From Fibrobacterota bacterium (GTDB taxonomy: Bacteria > Fibrobacterota > Fibrobacteria > UBA11236): DNA of 64,000 bases. Location of the stretch: NCBI GenBank assembly GCA_947482115.1, contig CANKII010000003.1, positions 124,001 through 188,000 of the forward strand, in the 5' to 3' direction. Position 1 is the first letter of the stretch, and each line of letters opens with the position of its first letter. The translations under genes were made by a program, and so were the position numbers. Under the pieces are notes generated by a model that was not told where the DNA came from, did no database searches, and worked only from the letters and a program-made list of their open reading frames with translations. Shown here piece by piece: positions 8,775 to 18,312 of this stretch.

Positions 8775-9526
8775 TTTCGACTCCCTGAGGCCGGGAATCG
8801 TTCTCCGCCCAACATGGTTGGATCGCCGACTTCCGCAATCTCATCGCACCAAAACGCCTCTGCGTGTCGCCGCTTGATGCGCAAACCCCAGAAGCGAGCG
8901 CGAATTTCCAGCGCCTCCATAAACGAAGCTCCGGCCAAATCCGTGCGGCCTTTGAACAAACGCGACTTGGGATTGTGAAACTGGCTTTCATAACAATGCA
9001 GCAGGCGCATCTTGCTTTCCCAGCAAGGCGTGATGTCGACGCAAAAGGAGGGCGTCACCGAGGTATTGCCCACGGCATAAAAAATGCGTTTGGGCCGCCA
9101 CGGCTCCCCTTTGCAATCCAGCTTGCTCAGGCCGGCGCGAAAAGAGGCTTCTTTTACAATCAAAGCCGTTTGCTCGTGATCCGGATGTTCCTCGGAAAAA
9201 TGATGTGTGAATAAAATCCGCGGACGGTATTTGCGAATGATTTCAATCAGCTTCCATTGCGCTTCCAATGTATTCTGAACTTTGCCATCCGGTTCACCGA
9301 GCTGTTCGCGGGGTGTTTTCAAAGCCTTCGCGGCAGCGGCAGCTTCACGCACGCGTATCGCGGATGTGCCGCGCGTACCCATGCCGCCATCGGTCATATC
9401 TACGAGTACACCCTTGCGGCCCAGGGCGTTCAAACGCAGCAAGGTTCCGCCCGCAAAAATTTCAATGTCATCGGGATGCGCCCCAATGGCCATGTAATCC
9501 ACACCCGCTTCTGACTTGCTACCCAT
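8771..9526 (-). CDS. bshB1: Bacillithiol deacetylase BshB1
   Basis: A zinc-dependent LmbE/PIG-L family deacetylase of 251 residues. It removes the acetyl group of GlcNAc-malate to give GlcN-malate, step two of bacillithiol synthesis. Zinc ligands and base are visible in AIGAHPDDIE and in HHFSEEHPDHEQTA. DMTDGGMGTRGT is characteristic of BshB1. It starts 10 bases after bshC and overlaps bshA by four bases. Confidence 0.93.
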   Translation of the reverse strand: MGSKSEAGVDYMAIGAHPDDIEIFAGGTLLRLNALGRKGVLVDMTDGGMGTRGTSAIRVREAAAAAKALKTPREQLGEPDGKVQNTLEAQWKLIEIIRKYRPRILFTHHFSEEHPDHEQTALIVKEASFRAGLSKLDCKGEPWRPKRIFYAVGNTSVTPSFCVDITPCWESKMRLLHCYESQFHNPKSRLFKGRTDLAGASFMEALEIRARFWGLRIKRRHAEAFWCDEIAEVGDPTMLGGERFPASGSRK

Positions 9527-9535
9527 TGGCCCCTC

Positions 9536-11149
9536 CTACTTTCCCTTGTCCCCGTAAACTACAACCGAAGTCGATGCCCCGCCATCGCGAAGCAATTCGG
9601 TCAAAGCCTCAAAATCCTTTTCACCCAGCACATTTCGCAACGACAATAGATTGAGATGCCGATCCTGCGATCCATTTCCCAGCCATCTCAACAACGGCAA
9701 AAAGGACGCGTAAACTTCGGTGGACTCTTTGACGAACACGGCTTGTCTCGCCGCTTCGCGATAGCGACCGAAAGCCCGTTCCAACCGTCTCACACCCGCA
9801 TCCAGTCCACCTGAAGTGGAACCAGGCAATTCCTTTTCTTGATAGTGTTTCAACTCGGCGGCAAAACTTTGAAAGGCGCCGTCCGGAAATTGTTTCGCCG
9901 CCGGATGTTTCTCCCACGCTTTTTCCACCAGCAAGGCGCGCAATCGCGAAGGGCCGAATTGCAACAAATCTTCTGCGGTCAGCCCCAACGCCGAAAGCTG
10001 CTTCCAATCCGTTTGCGAACACGCCAGCATTTGACGACGCGGCGCGAGCAGGGGAAAGGACTTTCCAAAGGCGGAAAAGGTATCGGAGAGTTGCGCGAAA
10101 TAACGCAGCTCCGCCGGACCGAGCACATGACCCAGCACGGGGAACATTTCTTCCACAACAAGAGGGCGCGTCAAGGCGCTGTGCAACAAATGATGCTTTT
10201 CCAGCTCCGGCAACAAATCGTGTCCTTCGGCGCCTTGCAAATAAACCTTGCCGCCAGAATCGGGAAAAAACAATCGAGTCCTCTGCCCTTCTTCCAAAGA
10301 AAAGACAGGCACGGTTCCGGGACGGAGCGGAACTTGCGGTGGCAACGACAAAACCTGTGAAAGCCGGCGCGAACCCACACCCACTGTTTCATGAAACATG
10401 GGAGCTTCGCGAACGATGCGGCACAACAAAGGCTGGGCCAGTGCATCCGCTGAAAAGCCATCGACGAACAACATTCCTTGCGGACCCAAAAAAGTTTGCG
10501 CGAGATGCAGGAAGCCTTCGGTAATACTGTGGCCGGGTTGGTAACAGGCTTCAATCTGTTTCGCCACTTCCCCGCCCCAAGCCTTGCGCACAAGTTGAAC
10601 GAGTTCCTTCACGCCGTCTTCCGGCAACAAGCGCAGACTCATGGGAATGGATGCGGCCGGATCGGAAAATTCGATGGAGAATTTTCGCGTCGAAGCATCC
10701 GGCTCCAGCCATTCCACCGTATTGCATTCCGCCAAATCGGAATCATCCCCTGCCACCCAGAAAATCGGAATGACAGGACGACCCAATCGCTCGGCCCAAG
10801 TCCGCGCCCAGGCGGCGCAAGTCATGGCCTTGTAAAACCACAATGCGGGTCCGCCCAATAAACCGGGCTGTTGTCCGGTCACAATGAAAAGTGAATCCGG
10901 TTGGGAAACCGCGTCGAGATTTTTCTGTTGCATCGGATGCAAGGGCGCAAAACTGTTTTGTGTTTTTAACCAATCACAAAGTTCTTTCCGGTTTCCCGAC
11001 CACGATGAGAGGACTTGAATCCTTTTTTTTACGGCCTCAGCCGAAGATAAAGATCCCGCCGGATAAAGCGGGGAACCTTCCGGATGTTCAGACAAATACC
11101 GCGAAGCGGCATCGCGCAGGGGAAGATCTTTGAGAAGCTGAATCGACAT
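9536..11149 (-). CDS. bshC: Putative cysteine-adding enzyme BshC
   Basis: A 537-residue BshC-family protein. BshC is thought to add cysteine to GlcN-malate, completing bacillithiol. FIVTGQQPGLLGGPALWFYKA and VIPIFWVAGDDSDLAE match the family's conserved N-terminal core, and the length is normal. The start codon overlaps the stop of the upstream methyltransferase by one base, so all four genes read as one operon. Confidence 0.93.
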   Translation of the reverse strand: MSIQLLKDLPLRDAASRYLSEHPEGSPLYPAGSLSSAEAVKKRIQVLSSWSGNRKELCDWLKTQNSFAPLHPMQQKNLDAVSQPDSLFIVTGQQPGLLGGPALWFYKAMTCAAWARTWAERLGRPVIPIFWVAGDDSDLAECNTVEWLEPDASTRKFSIEFSDPAASIPMSLRLLPEDGVKELVQLVRKAWGGEVAKQIEACYQPGHSITEGFLHLAQTFLGPQGMLFVDGFSADALAQPLLCRIVREAPMFHETVGVGSRRLSQVLSLPPQVPLRPGTVPVFSLEEGQRTRLFFPDSGGKVYLQGAEGHDLLPELEKHHLLHSALTRPLVVEEMFPVLGHVLGPAELRYFAQLSDTFSAFGKSFPLLAPRRQMLACSQTDWKQLSALGLTAEDLLQFGPSRLRALLVEKAWEKHPAAKQFPDGAFQSFAAELKHYQEKELPGSTSGGLDAGVRRLERAFGRYREAARQAVFVKESTEVYASFLPLLRWLGNGSQDRHLNLLSLRNVLGEKDFEALTELLRDGGASTSVVVYGDKGK

Positions 11150-11877
11150 CAGTTGCGCCGCATCAAAAGCCCCATGCGGGGCGATGTATCAGGTGAAAAA
11201 TCGGCGCCGTGTTCGTCTCCGAACAATCGAAGCAAGGTAAGATTCAAATCCTGCAGAACCGGTTTCAAGTCGGAAAGGGAATACAGCCGTACGCGTTCCT
11301 CATACACCTCTCCGCTGTCCCCGCAACGAATGCGCTTCACCACCTGATCGCCTTCAAGGAAGCGTTCCACGTCGATGGTTTCGTCGCCCACTTTGTGCGT
11401 GTCATGGGCAACAAGGCTTTGCACGACCCATTGTCGGTTGGGCAAATCGAGAAACAGCCAACCGCCGGGCTTGACCACGCGGCGGAATTCACGCAAAGCG
11501 GATACGTCTTCATCCTGGGTGGCAAAATACCCAAATGAGGTAAAGAAGCTGGCCAGAAGGTCGAAGGTCGCCTGGGGAAAAGGCAGCTGACGCATGTCCG
11601 CCCGTGCCACGGAAAGTCCGGTTGCATGCGCATCGCGAAGCAGAAAAGGACTGAGGTCGATGCCGTGGGATTTTTGAAAACCGTTTTCCCGCAAGCTTTG
11701 CAAATGGCGGCCCGAACCGCATCCGACATCCAGAATGTTCCAGGAAGGTGAAGGAGAACAAGCCGACATCAGGGCTTTCACCTGATCGCGGGCCTGTTCT
11801 TCGTTGCGATGCGGATAGAGGGCTTTGTATTGCCCTCCGAACCAGCGTTCAAACCATTCTTGTTTCATCAGGCCCAA
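11149..11877 (-). CDS. SAM methyltransferase heading the bacillithiol operon
   Basis: A 242-residue class I methyltransferase. ILDVGCGSGRHLQSL is the SAM loop, HGIDLSPFLL the strand-two acid, ADMRQLPFPQATFDLLASFF motif II, and VVKPGGWLFLDLPN motif III. It directly precedes bshC with a one-base overlap. In Chlorobi, bacillithiol is N-methylated by a SAM methyltransferase (NmbA). The tight coupling here makes a bacillithiol-modifying role plausible, but the sequence alone cannot prove homology to NmbA rather than another methyltransferase. No signal peptide is present. Confidence 0.8.
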   Translation of the reverse strand: MGLMKQEWFERWFGGQYKALYPHRNEEQARDQVKALMSACSPSPSWNILDVGCGSGRHLQSLRENGFQKSHGIDLSPFLLRDAHATGLSVARADMRQLPFPQATFDLLASFFTSFGYFATQDEDVSALREFRRVVKPGGWLFLDLPNRQWVVQSLVAHDTHKVGDETIDVERFLEGDQVVKRIRCGDSGEVYEERVRLYSLSDLKPVLQDLNLTLLRLFGDEHGADFSPDTSPRMGLLMRRN

Positions 11878-11925
11878 TCACGGCAGGATGAGAGTGACCC
11901 GCACAGGGCGGGTTTCCCCATCGAA

Positions 11926-12285
11926 TTAAGCCGCTGCGGCGACTTGCTGCAAAGCGGCTTGGAATTCCTCGTTCTGAACGGGCAGGGAACAATGGGTGGT
12001 AAAAGCCTTGGCGCGGCGCAATTTGAGCGACGGTGCCTTGCGGCTTTTGCTGAACAACAACAACGGCTTTTGGTTCAAAACTTCGAGGCATTCAAAATAC
12101 CGGAACAGGGCGGCGCAACGCTGCCAGCTTTCATGATCGGCAAGAATGCCGTCAAAACCACCGGCCTTGGTCTTCGCAACCATGTCGGCAATTCCGCGCG
12201 ACTCGGCCTGATGGGCACCGGAGGACAAAAGGTCTTCCATTTGTTTACGTATAGTGGCGTTTTCGGAAAAAACCAGAAGTTTCAT
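11926..12285 (-). CDS. Small receiver-like protein, probably degenerate
   Basis: A 119-residue protein that follows the outline of a response-regulator receiver domain: strand one MKLLVFSE, FDGILADHESW with Asp50 near the phospho-acceptor place, and a C-terminal SLPVQNEEFQAALQQV that resembles the usual KP-then-helix ending. The N-terminal acidic pair is missing and the conserved KP is LP, so phosphorylation looks unlikely. It ends 48 bases upstream of the bsh-operon methyltransferase on the same strand. Function unknown. Confidence 0.5.
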   Translation of the reverse strand: MKLLVFSENATIRKQMEDLLSSGAHQAESRGIADMVAKTKAGGFDGILADHESWQRCAALFRYFECLEVLNQKPLLLFSKSRKAPSLKLRRAKAFTTHCSLPVQNEEFQAALQQVAAAA

Positions 12286-12367
12286 GCCATAATCCTTTTC
12301 GGTTTAGTCCTGTTTTTTCAGGGCTTAAAAATGAGGTGGTGCAAATCTAACAAGGCTGGCGAAAGCG

Positions 12368-13705
12368 TCAAAAATTCAGCCTCTTTTGAACCGCTTTGAT
12401 GGATTCTGAGGTGATTTCGGCCAGAGCGCCAATCACCTCCGGGGGTGAGTTCAAAGGGGGCAGCCAATACAGGGTGTTTCCCAAATTGCGCAGCAAGGCT
12501 CCGCGACTCGCCGCTTCCTGATAAACCTGAAATCCAACGCGCTGATCGCGCAGGGTTTCAGGTAAGCGTAAATCGGCAGCGACCACCCCACCGAGGAAAC
12601 GTGGATTCTCCAAAACTCCGGTGGAGGCCATCACCTGCTTCCAGGCTTTGGACATGTTCTGCGACAACTGACTTACTGTTCCGGCGAACCCGGGTTCCGA
12701 ATAAATGCTCAGAGCTTCCAAAGCAACGGCTGCTCCGAGTGCATTCCCGGAATAGGTATTGGAATGGAGAAAATCGCGGCCTTTGCCGTAATCGGAATAA
12801 AACAGATCGTGAATACTTTGGTCGATCAACACAGCGGAAAAAGGAAGCCAGCCTCCCGTCAACGCTTTGGAAAGACAAAGCAAATCCGGTGCGACAACGG
12901 CATGACGCATGGCCAGTATTTCTCCGGTGCGCCAGAATCCGGTGAGGATTTCATCGGCGATGAGATAGACTCCGTGTTCGCGTGTCCATGCTCGCAACCG
13001 CCGCAGCAAGTCCGGACTGTAAACCCGCATTCCACCCGCGCCCTGTAAAACCGGTTCCACGATCAATGCTGCGCCGGTTTCCGCATAAGGCTTCAGTTGC
13101 GCTTCAATCACTGGCCATGCGGAACTGCAATCTTTCCACAACGGATCTTCGGAGGAAGACACATACGGGAGGCCGCGCAAGATGACAGGTTCGGGTAAAA
13201 CAGAAGCGTAAGGTTCGCGGTAGATTCCGAGATCGCTGACCGCCAAAGCCAATCCGCTTTCTCCATGATATCCATTTTCCAAAGAGATGAACTTCGTCCG
13301 CTGCGCTTGTCCTTTGGCACCCTGAGCGTGCAAAGCCAGCTTGAGCGCGATCTCAACGGCGGTGGAACCATCGCCGCCGTAAAACACCTTACTGAGCGGA
13401 GGGCAAAGTCCGGATAACTTTTCGGAAAGTTCGACCAGAGTTTCATTACTCGTATTCGCTGAAATCACATGCTCAAACTTCGATGCTTGTTTGATCAAAG
13501 CTTCGCGCAGGCGCGGATGTCCATGCCCCAGCGACTTGCACCACCAGCTCGACACAGCATCGATAATCTTCCGGCCGTCTTTGAGAATGAGATGAGAACC
13601 TTCAGCTCCGACAACTTCGAGCGGTGGAAATTGCTCGTAGTCCTTCATCTGGGAACATGGATGCCAGATGTGACGCAGGTCGCGGGAGATGAGGTCGTTT
13701 TTCAT
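12368..13705 (-). CDS. bioA: Adenosylmethionine-8-amino-7-oxononanoate aminotransferase
   Basis: A PLP enzyme of fold type I, 445 residues, that makes 7,8-diaminopelargonate from KAPA using SAM as amino donor in biotin synthesis. IWHPCSQMKDYEQFPP is the BioA-specific N-terminus, SSWWCKSLGHGHP fits the substrate pocket, FYGGDGSTAVEIALK binds the PLP phosphate, and LIADEILTGFWRTG is followed by the PLP lysine in LCLSKALTGGWLP. It lies seven bases after an AT-rich lipoprotein gene on the same strand. No other bio gene is in the window. Confidence 0.93.
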   Translation of the reverse strand: MKNDLISRDLRHIWHPCSQMKDYEQFPPLEVVGAEGSHLILKDGRKIIDAVSSWWCKSLGHGHPRLREALIKQASKFEHVISANTSNETLVELSEKLSGLCPPLSKVFYGGDGSTAVEIALKLALHAQGAKGQAQRTKFISLENGYHGESGLALAVSDLGIYREPYASVLPEPVILRGLPYVSSSEDPLWKDCSSAWPVIEAQLKPYAETGAALIVEPVLQGAGGMRVYSPDLLRRLRAWTREHGVYLIADEILTGFWRTGEILAMRHAVVAPDLLCLSKALTGGWLPFSAVLIDQSIHDLFYSDYGKGRDFLHSNTYSGNALGAAVALEALSIYSEPGFAGTVSQLSQNMSKAWKQVMASTGVLENPRFLGGVVAADLRLPETLRDQRVGFQVYQEAASRGALLRNLGNTLYWLPPLNSPPEVIGALAEITSESIKAVQKRLNF

Positions 13706-13712
13706 TTGTTTT

Positions 13713-14486
13713 TCATTCTTTACATATCCTCAACGCATACTTCTGAATCTGGTTATATCTCCGATCATCATAGCTAGATGCTCTCCAAGACATCTGATTT
13801 TTGGTTCCTTTATAATTAACCAATACGCTTATACCGGTTCCATCAAAGAACAATAGATTAGTATGACGAATAGATTTCATCGATCCCAAGTTTAAATTCT
13901 TAAATAAATTCAAAAGCCCTAATGCGCTACTATCCTTGGAGATGTTTCTAATAATTAAACTGGTCTTGTGCGTTTCCGCCCAAACTTGCGAATCACGATA
14001 CACCAAATTGACTTGCCAATCTTGGTTTTTCAAACAGCTGATCAAACAATTTCTGTTAAAAGATGGTTCTACCAAAACATTGACTGAAGAATCCGACCCG
14101 TCCGAATTATAAACTCCAAGCGACTTAAATGAATTTTCAACATCGCTATAATCACTTCCCGTATCCAAATAATATTCGTCCTTAGTTTCTATAGGGTTGT
14201 ATCTTCCCAAACCATCCCCTTCACCTATAAGTCGCCCCTCTTCTGTGAAACAATACTCGGCATACTTTGTTAACGTGGAATAGATATAACACGAGTCTAA
14301 CCCGATATATTTGCTTTTGATATCTGGTTCCCCCAATTTCTCGATCAACTGTGAAGGCACTCTTCGTGATGGATCGAGATGCAGATACTCATACTTTTGG
14401 AAATTTGGCCTATACCTCAGGTTAAAGCCCCGATTAATGTCACATGACGTCAGGAGAAAAAAAAGAAGCAGAATTATTTTTTTCAT
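13713..14486 (-). CDS. Hypothetical lipoprotein
   Basis: A 257-residue protein starting MKKIILLLFFLLTSC, a lipoprotein signal with Cys15 as the acylation site. The rest is polar, rich in Ser, Asn and Tyr, and has no family I recognise. The gene is much more AT-rich than bioA or the VOC gene, which suggests recent acquisition. It is co-directional with bioA with a seven-base gap, but a functional link is doubtful. Confidence 0.65.
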   Translation of the reverse strand: MKKIILLLFFLLTSCDINRGFNLRYRPNFQKYEYLHLDPSRRVPSQLIEKLGEPDIKSKYIGLDSCYIYSTLTKYAEYCFTEEGRLIGEGDGLGRYNPIETKDEYYLDTGSDYSDVENSFKSLGVYNSDGSDSSVNVLVEPSFNRNCLISCLKNQDWQVNLVYRDSQVWAETHKTSLIIRNISKDSSALGLLNLFKNLNLGSMKSIRHTNLLFFDGTGISVLVNYKGTKNQMSWRASSYDDRRYNQIQKYALRICKE

Positions 14487-14550
14487 TTCTTGTATTGCTT
14501 GTCTCTTCAGTCTAGCTTATCCAACAAAAACCTAACCACAAGAAGGCTTC

Positions 14551-14952
14551 ATGGAACCTCGAATCAGCTTAATCACCCTCGGCGTCACGGATCTCAAAAC
14601 CTCCCGTAAGTTCTACGAAAAAGGACTCGGGTTTCCTGTGCGACCCGAAAGCCAGGGCGATGTGGTGTTCTTCGGACTCAACTCCATCTGGCTCGGATTG
14701 TACCCGCGCGACCTGCTCGCCGAAGATGCCCAGGTTCCCAAAAAAGGATCGGGGTTTCAGGGCATCACGCTCTCTCATAATGTGAAAACGAAGAAGCAGG
14801 TTGATGCGTTGCTGGCCAAGGCGAAGAAAGCCGGGGCGAAAATCACCAAGCCAGCACAGGAGGTTTTCTGGGGCGGATACTCCGGATATTTCGCCGACCC
14901 CGACGGTCATTTGTGGGAGATCGCCTACAACCCGCATTTCTGGATTGGATGA
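14551..14952 (+). CDS. VOC (glyoxalase-like) family protein
   Basis: A 133-residue vicinal-oxygen-chelate protein. ISLITLGVTDLKTSRKFYEK opens the first betaalphabetabetabeta module, and FADPDGHLWEIAYNP near the end carries the usual C-terminal metal-ligand region. It is preceded by AAGAAGG as ribosome site and is divergent from the lipoprotein gene. VOC proteins include glyoxalases, dioxygenases and antibiotic-resistance enzymes, so the substrate is undetermined. The 224 bases that follow hold no gene that I can see. Confidence 0.85.
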   Translation: MEPRISLITLGVTDLKTSRKFYEKGLGFPVRPESQGDVVFFGLNSIWLGLYPRDLLAEDAQVPKKGSGFQGITLSHNVKTKKQVDALLAKAKKAGAKITKPAQEVFWGGYSGYFADPDGHLWEIAYNPHFWIG

Positions 14953-15176
14953 CCTTTTTTTCGAGAAAAAATCTCAGGATTTCCCCTTGTGACTCCACTC
15001 ACAGTTTTTGCCTTCGATAACATCGAATCCTCGAAATTACTACTTAAACCCCATTTTTATTCCCCAAACTATTCACAATGGTGTTGATAGCCTTTTCCAT
15101 AACCATTGGATTTTCTTGAGGTTACAGACCTATTCCCAAGAGGTTTCTACCGTCTCAAATCGCATCGTTTTTCCTG

Positions 15177-17084
15177 TTAAGATACTGCATCGATCACACT
15201 GCGGGCTTTGAGCGTCGCTTCACGCCATTCCGCCTCCGGATCGGAGTCTGCCAACACGGCACCCCCGCAGCCGATTCGCCACGAACTGCCACGATTCTCC
15301 AGCGTTCGAATCACCATGGACAAGGTGAACGCACCGCCATGCGTGAAATAACCCAGCGCACCGGAGAAAACCCCGCGCGGTGCCCGCTCCAGCGAAGCCA
15401 GTAACTCCATCGTCCGTTCTTTCGGCGCCCCTGTCATGGAGCCACCAGGAAAGCACGACCCGATTGCCTCCAAAGGATGCCGTGACTCGTCCAATCTTCC
15501 CTGTACTTCGGAGACCAGTTGAAGCACGGCCGGATGCGCTTCCACTTCCATGAAAGACGAAACTTCCACACTGCAAAGTGCGCAAACACGACTGAAATCA
15601 TGCCGCGTTAAATCCACAATCATCAAATTTTCGGCCCGGTCCTTGGGATTATTTGCAAGCTCTTCCTGCAACGCGTCATCTTCTTCAATCGTCTGGCCGC
15701 GAGGCCGCGTGCCTTTGATGGGACGGCTGCGCAAAACACTTTCATGCGAAAGCTCCAGAAACAATTCCGGGGATGCGGAGAGAATTTTCAAATCGGGAAA
15801 AGAAAGATAGACCGCATAAGGCGAAGGATTGTGTTTGCGTAAGGACAGGAAAACCGCAAAAGGATCGGCATCAGAATCCGTGGAAAAGACATGTGTCAAA
15901 CAGGCTTCATACGTGTCGCCCGATGCAATGAATTCTTGGAGCGCACGAACGGCAAGCGTATATTCCCCCTGCGGCAACAGGGGCTTCCACTCGGAGAAGG
16001 GTGGCAGGGAATTTTCAGCAATGGAAACACTTTCCTCTTCCCCCCACGTTTCTACGATCGCTTGCAACCATGAAGGCGGCCCGCCTTTTTCCCACGCAGC
16101 AAAGACCCGCCGTTCGGAATGATCAAAAACGAGATAGCCTTCCGGCACCATCCATTTACCACCAGATTCATAGGCGAAATAACCAACAGGGCCACCACAA
16201 TAGCCGGGCCACGGAGCCTGTTTGGAAACATTCAGATCCAAAGAGTCGTACCATATTTGGAATGCTTCCGAATTACCATACCATTCAAACACCGAATCCG
16301 CAAGGCCCATATACGTGGCAGACCAACCTGCATTCGATCCCGGATGCGATCCGTCCAGCCAAAAAGAAAGAGGGGCAGTGGAAAAATGTTTTGCGAAGAC
16401 CGACTCCGGTTCTTTCCAGAAAAGTTCCCGGAAGTGAACATCTTCTCCGCTTTTCCCAACATGTGATTCCGTGGATGAAATGGTTGGATTCACACACTCG
16501 GGTTCCGCGATTTCCAGAAAGTTGGCGAGCAGCGCTTTTCCGTATTCCGTGCCAATGGACTCGGGATGAAACTGCACACCGAACCAGGGCCGATCGGTGA
16601 ACTGCAATCCCATCACCTGTTCGTCTTCCTCCGACCATGCGGTGACTTGAACGTTTTCGGGCAATGATGCCGCATCCACCACCAGCGAATGATAGCGCAC
16701 CGCTTGAAAATTCTGCGGCAGCCCGGAAAACACACCTTCGTCGTTGTGCCGAATGGAACCGGGACGTCCATGCAATGCACCCTTCAGAGGGATGACCTTC
16801 CCGCCCGCAAAATGTGCCAACCCCTGATGCCCCAAACAAACGCCGAGGATGGGAAGCTTCGGATACAACTCCAGTAAATCACGGCAAATGCCGAAGTCAC
16901 GTGGATTGGCAGGATGACCCGGCCCCGGCGAAAGCACAGCGGCATCGAATTGCAGGACCTTCAACTCTTCCCGGGTCAATGCATCATTGCCCTGAAACAA
17001 AGGCTGAACACCAGTCAATTCCCACAGGTATTGGAACAGAATGGCGCTGAAGGAATCGTGATTGTCGATTAAAAGGACTTGCAT
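15177..17084 (-). CDS. pabAB: Aminodeoxychorismate synthase, PabA-PabB fusion
   Basis: A 635-residue fusion that makes 4-amino-4-deoxychorismate for folate. Residues 1-195 are a class I glutamine amidotransferase: VLLIDNHDSF, nucleophile Cys in LGVCLGHQG, and the HxE pair in GVQFHPES. Residues 240-635 are the chorismate-binding part with PIKGTRPRGQ, in which Lys marks the PabB type (anthranilate synthases have Ala), then AENLMIVDLTRHD and GGSMTGAPK. No lyase (PabC) domain is attached. An efficient terminator just upstream separates it from the xylanase genes, so it needs its own promoter. Confidence 0.92.
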   Translation of the reverse strand: MQVLLIDNHDSFSAILFQYLWELTGVQPLFQGNDALTREELKVLQFDAAVLSPGPGHPANPRDFGICRDLLELYPKLPILGVCLGHQGLAHFAGGKVIPLKGALHGRPGSIRHNDEGVFSGLPQNFQAVRYHSLVVDAASLPENVQVTAWSEEDEQVMGLQFTDRPWFGVQFHPESIGTEYGKALLANFLEIAEPECVNPTISSTESHVGKSGEDVHFRELFWKEPESVFAKHFSTAPLSFWLDGSHPGSNAGWSATYMGLADSVFEWYGNSEAFQIWYDSLDLNVSKQAPWPGYCGGPVGYFAYESGGKWMVPEGYLVFDHSERRVFAAWEKGGPPSWLQAIVETWGEEESVSIAENSLPPFSEWKPLLPQGEYTLAVRALQEFIASGDTYEACLTHVFSTDSDADPFAVFLSLRKHNPSPYAVYLSFPDLKILSASPELFLELSHESVLRSRPIKGTRPRGQTIEEDDALQEELANNPKDRAENLMIVDLTRHDFSRVCALCSVEVSSFMEVEAHPAVLQLVSEVQGRLDESRHPLEAIGSCFPGGSMTGAPKERTMELLASLERAPRGVFSGALGYFTHGGAFTLSMVIRTLENRGSSWRIGCGGAVLADSDPEAEWREATLKARSVIDAVS

Positions 17085-17101
17085 GGTGAATGCGGAAAAT
17101 A

Positions 17102-17132
17102 AAAAGGCCGAACGCGATGCGTCCGGCCTTTT
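17102..17132 (-). terminator. Rho-independent terminator of the xylanase pair
   Basis: On the minus strand a 14-bp stem with one G-U pair (AAAAGGCCGGACGC / GCGTTCGGCCTTTT) closes a three-base loop and continues into a T-rich tract. It starts 19 bases after the stop of the first GH10 gene and lies before the pabAB start. Confidence 0.9.
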
Positions 17133-17150
17133 GGAAAATGAAAAAAAGAA

Positions 17151-18302
17151 TTATTTCGACAACGGCAGAATCGACAATTTACGACCACTGAGGTCGAATG
17201 CCTTTCCAGCGACATTGAACAATGCGGAACCGTTGTTCATACCTGCCGGGCGCAACACACCGGATTTTCCGGTTGCAACCTGCCAGATTCCCGTTACACC
17301 GGAAATCGCTTCCTGTATGCCATCGGCGGCCGGCTTGGTCGCGTACTCGCCGTTAGTCGCCGTGTTGGTGAACAACAACGCTACGGAATTGGCCCCCCTC
17401 CACGACTGGGCGTCATTCACTCCCCAGGTAATGAAAGTTTTACAACGTGGATGACTCAGGCACAGGGTCATCAGAGCCTTATAGTTCGCCTTTTGGGTGT
17501 TCAAATTAGCGGTCGTGTTTGAAGTGGTGATATCCAGTTCCGTGATGGAGATGTTCAAACCGAGGGCCTCGATCCGGCTCATGTTGGCGCCAATGGAAGC
17601 CGTGTCAAAACCATTCAGGCTGAAATGGGATTGCAACCCCACTCCATTGATGGGAATACCGCGACTTTTCAGTCCCGAAACCAGATTATAAACGCCGGTG
17701 GATTTCGTGGCCGTGGAGCCGGTCATTCCTTCCGCACCATAATCATTGTAAACAAGGAGGGCATTGGGATCAGCTCTGTGCGCGTAAACGAAAGCGGAAT
17801 CAATGAAATCCGCGCCAATGCGTTGAAACCAGAAAGAGGTACGCAAAGATGTACCTCCGTCGGCTACAGCCTCGTTCACCACGTCCCACTCGTAGATCTT
17901 CCCCTTGTAATGACCGGCCAGTGAATCGATATGATTCTTCATTACTTTGAGCAACGTATCGCGGTTAGTGATGCTGCTGACCCAGCCCGGGATCTGGCTG
18001 TGCCACACGAAATTATGGCCGCGCAGGGACAGCGCGTTTTTATACGCCAGGTTCGCGATACCATCTGCGTTGGTGAACGTGAACTTGTTGCGCGTACCCT
18101 CGGTGGCATCCCATTTCATATAGTTTTCGCATACAATGGTGTTGAATTGGTGCACCACGGTGGTGTCATAGGTGGCGTCCCGAGTGCCGTTTTTTACCGC
18201 CGCCCCCAAATGAATGCCCCTGGAATCGGCCAACTGACGCAAAGTTTGAGCCCCGGCCATTCCGAGACAGGCGAAAAGGACCAGATTGATGGGAAGTTTC
18301 AT
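17151..18302 (-). CDS. Secreted GH10 endo-1,4-beta-xylanase (copy 1)
   Basis: A 383-residue GH10 xylanase with signal peptide MKLPINLVLFACLGMAGAQ. It cuts beta-1,4-xylan internally with retention. The acid/base Glu is in YEWDVVNEAVADGG and the nucleophile Glu in ISITELDITT. KWDATEG and RGHNFVWHSQIPGW line the active site. The fold ends near residue 335. A short tail follows (AFDLSGRKLSILPLSK) that resembles the start of a C-terminal sorting module. GGAG precedes the ATG. It is ten bases downstream of a paralogue and closes that two-gene unit. Confidence 0.95.
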   Translation of the reverse strand: MKLPINLVLFACLGMAGAQTLRQLADSRGIHLGAAVKNGTRDATYDTTVVHQFNTIVCENYMKWDATEGTRNKFTFTNADGIANLAYKNALSLRGHNFVWHSQIPGWVSSITNRDTLLKVMKNHIDSLAGHYKGKIYEWDVVNEAVADGGTSLRTSFWFQRIGADFIDSAFVYAHRADPNALLVYNDYGAEGMTGSTATKSTGVYNLVSGLKSRGIPINGVGLQSHFSLNGFDTASIGANMSRIEALGLNISITELDITTSNTTANLNTQKANYKALMTLCLSHPRCKTFITWGVNDAQSWRGANSVALLFTNTATNGEYATKPAADGIQEAISGVTGIWQVATGKSGVLRPAGMNNGSALFNVAGKAFDLSGRKLSILPLSK

Positions 18303-18312
18303 AGTTGCTCCA

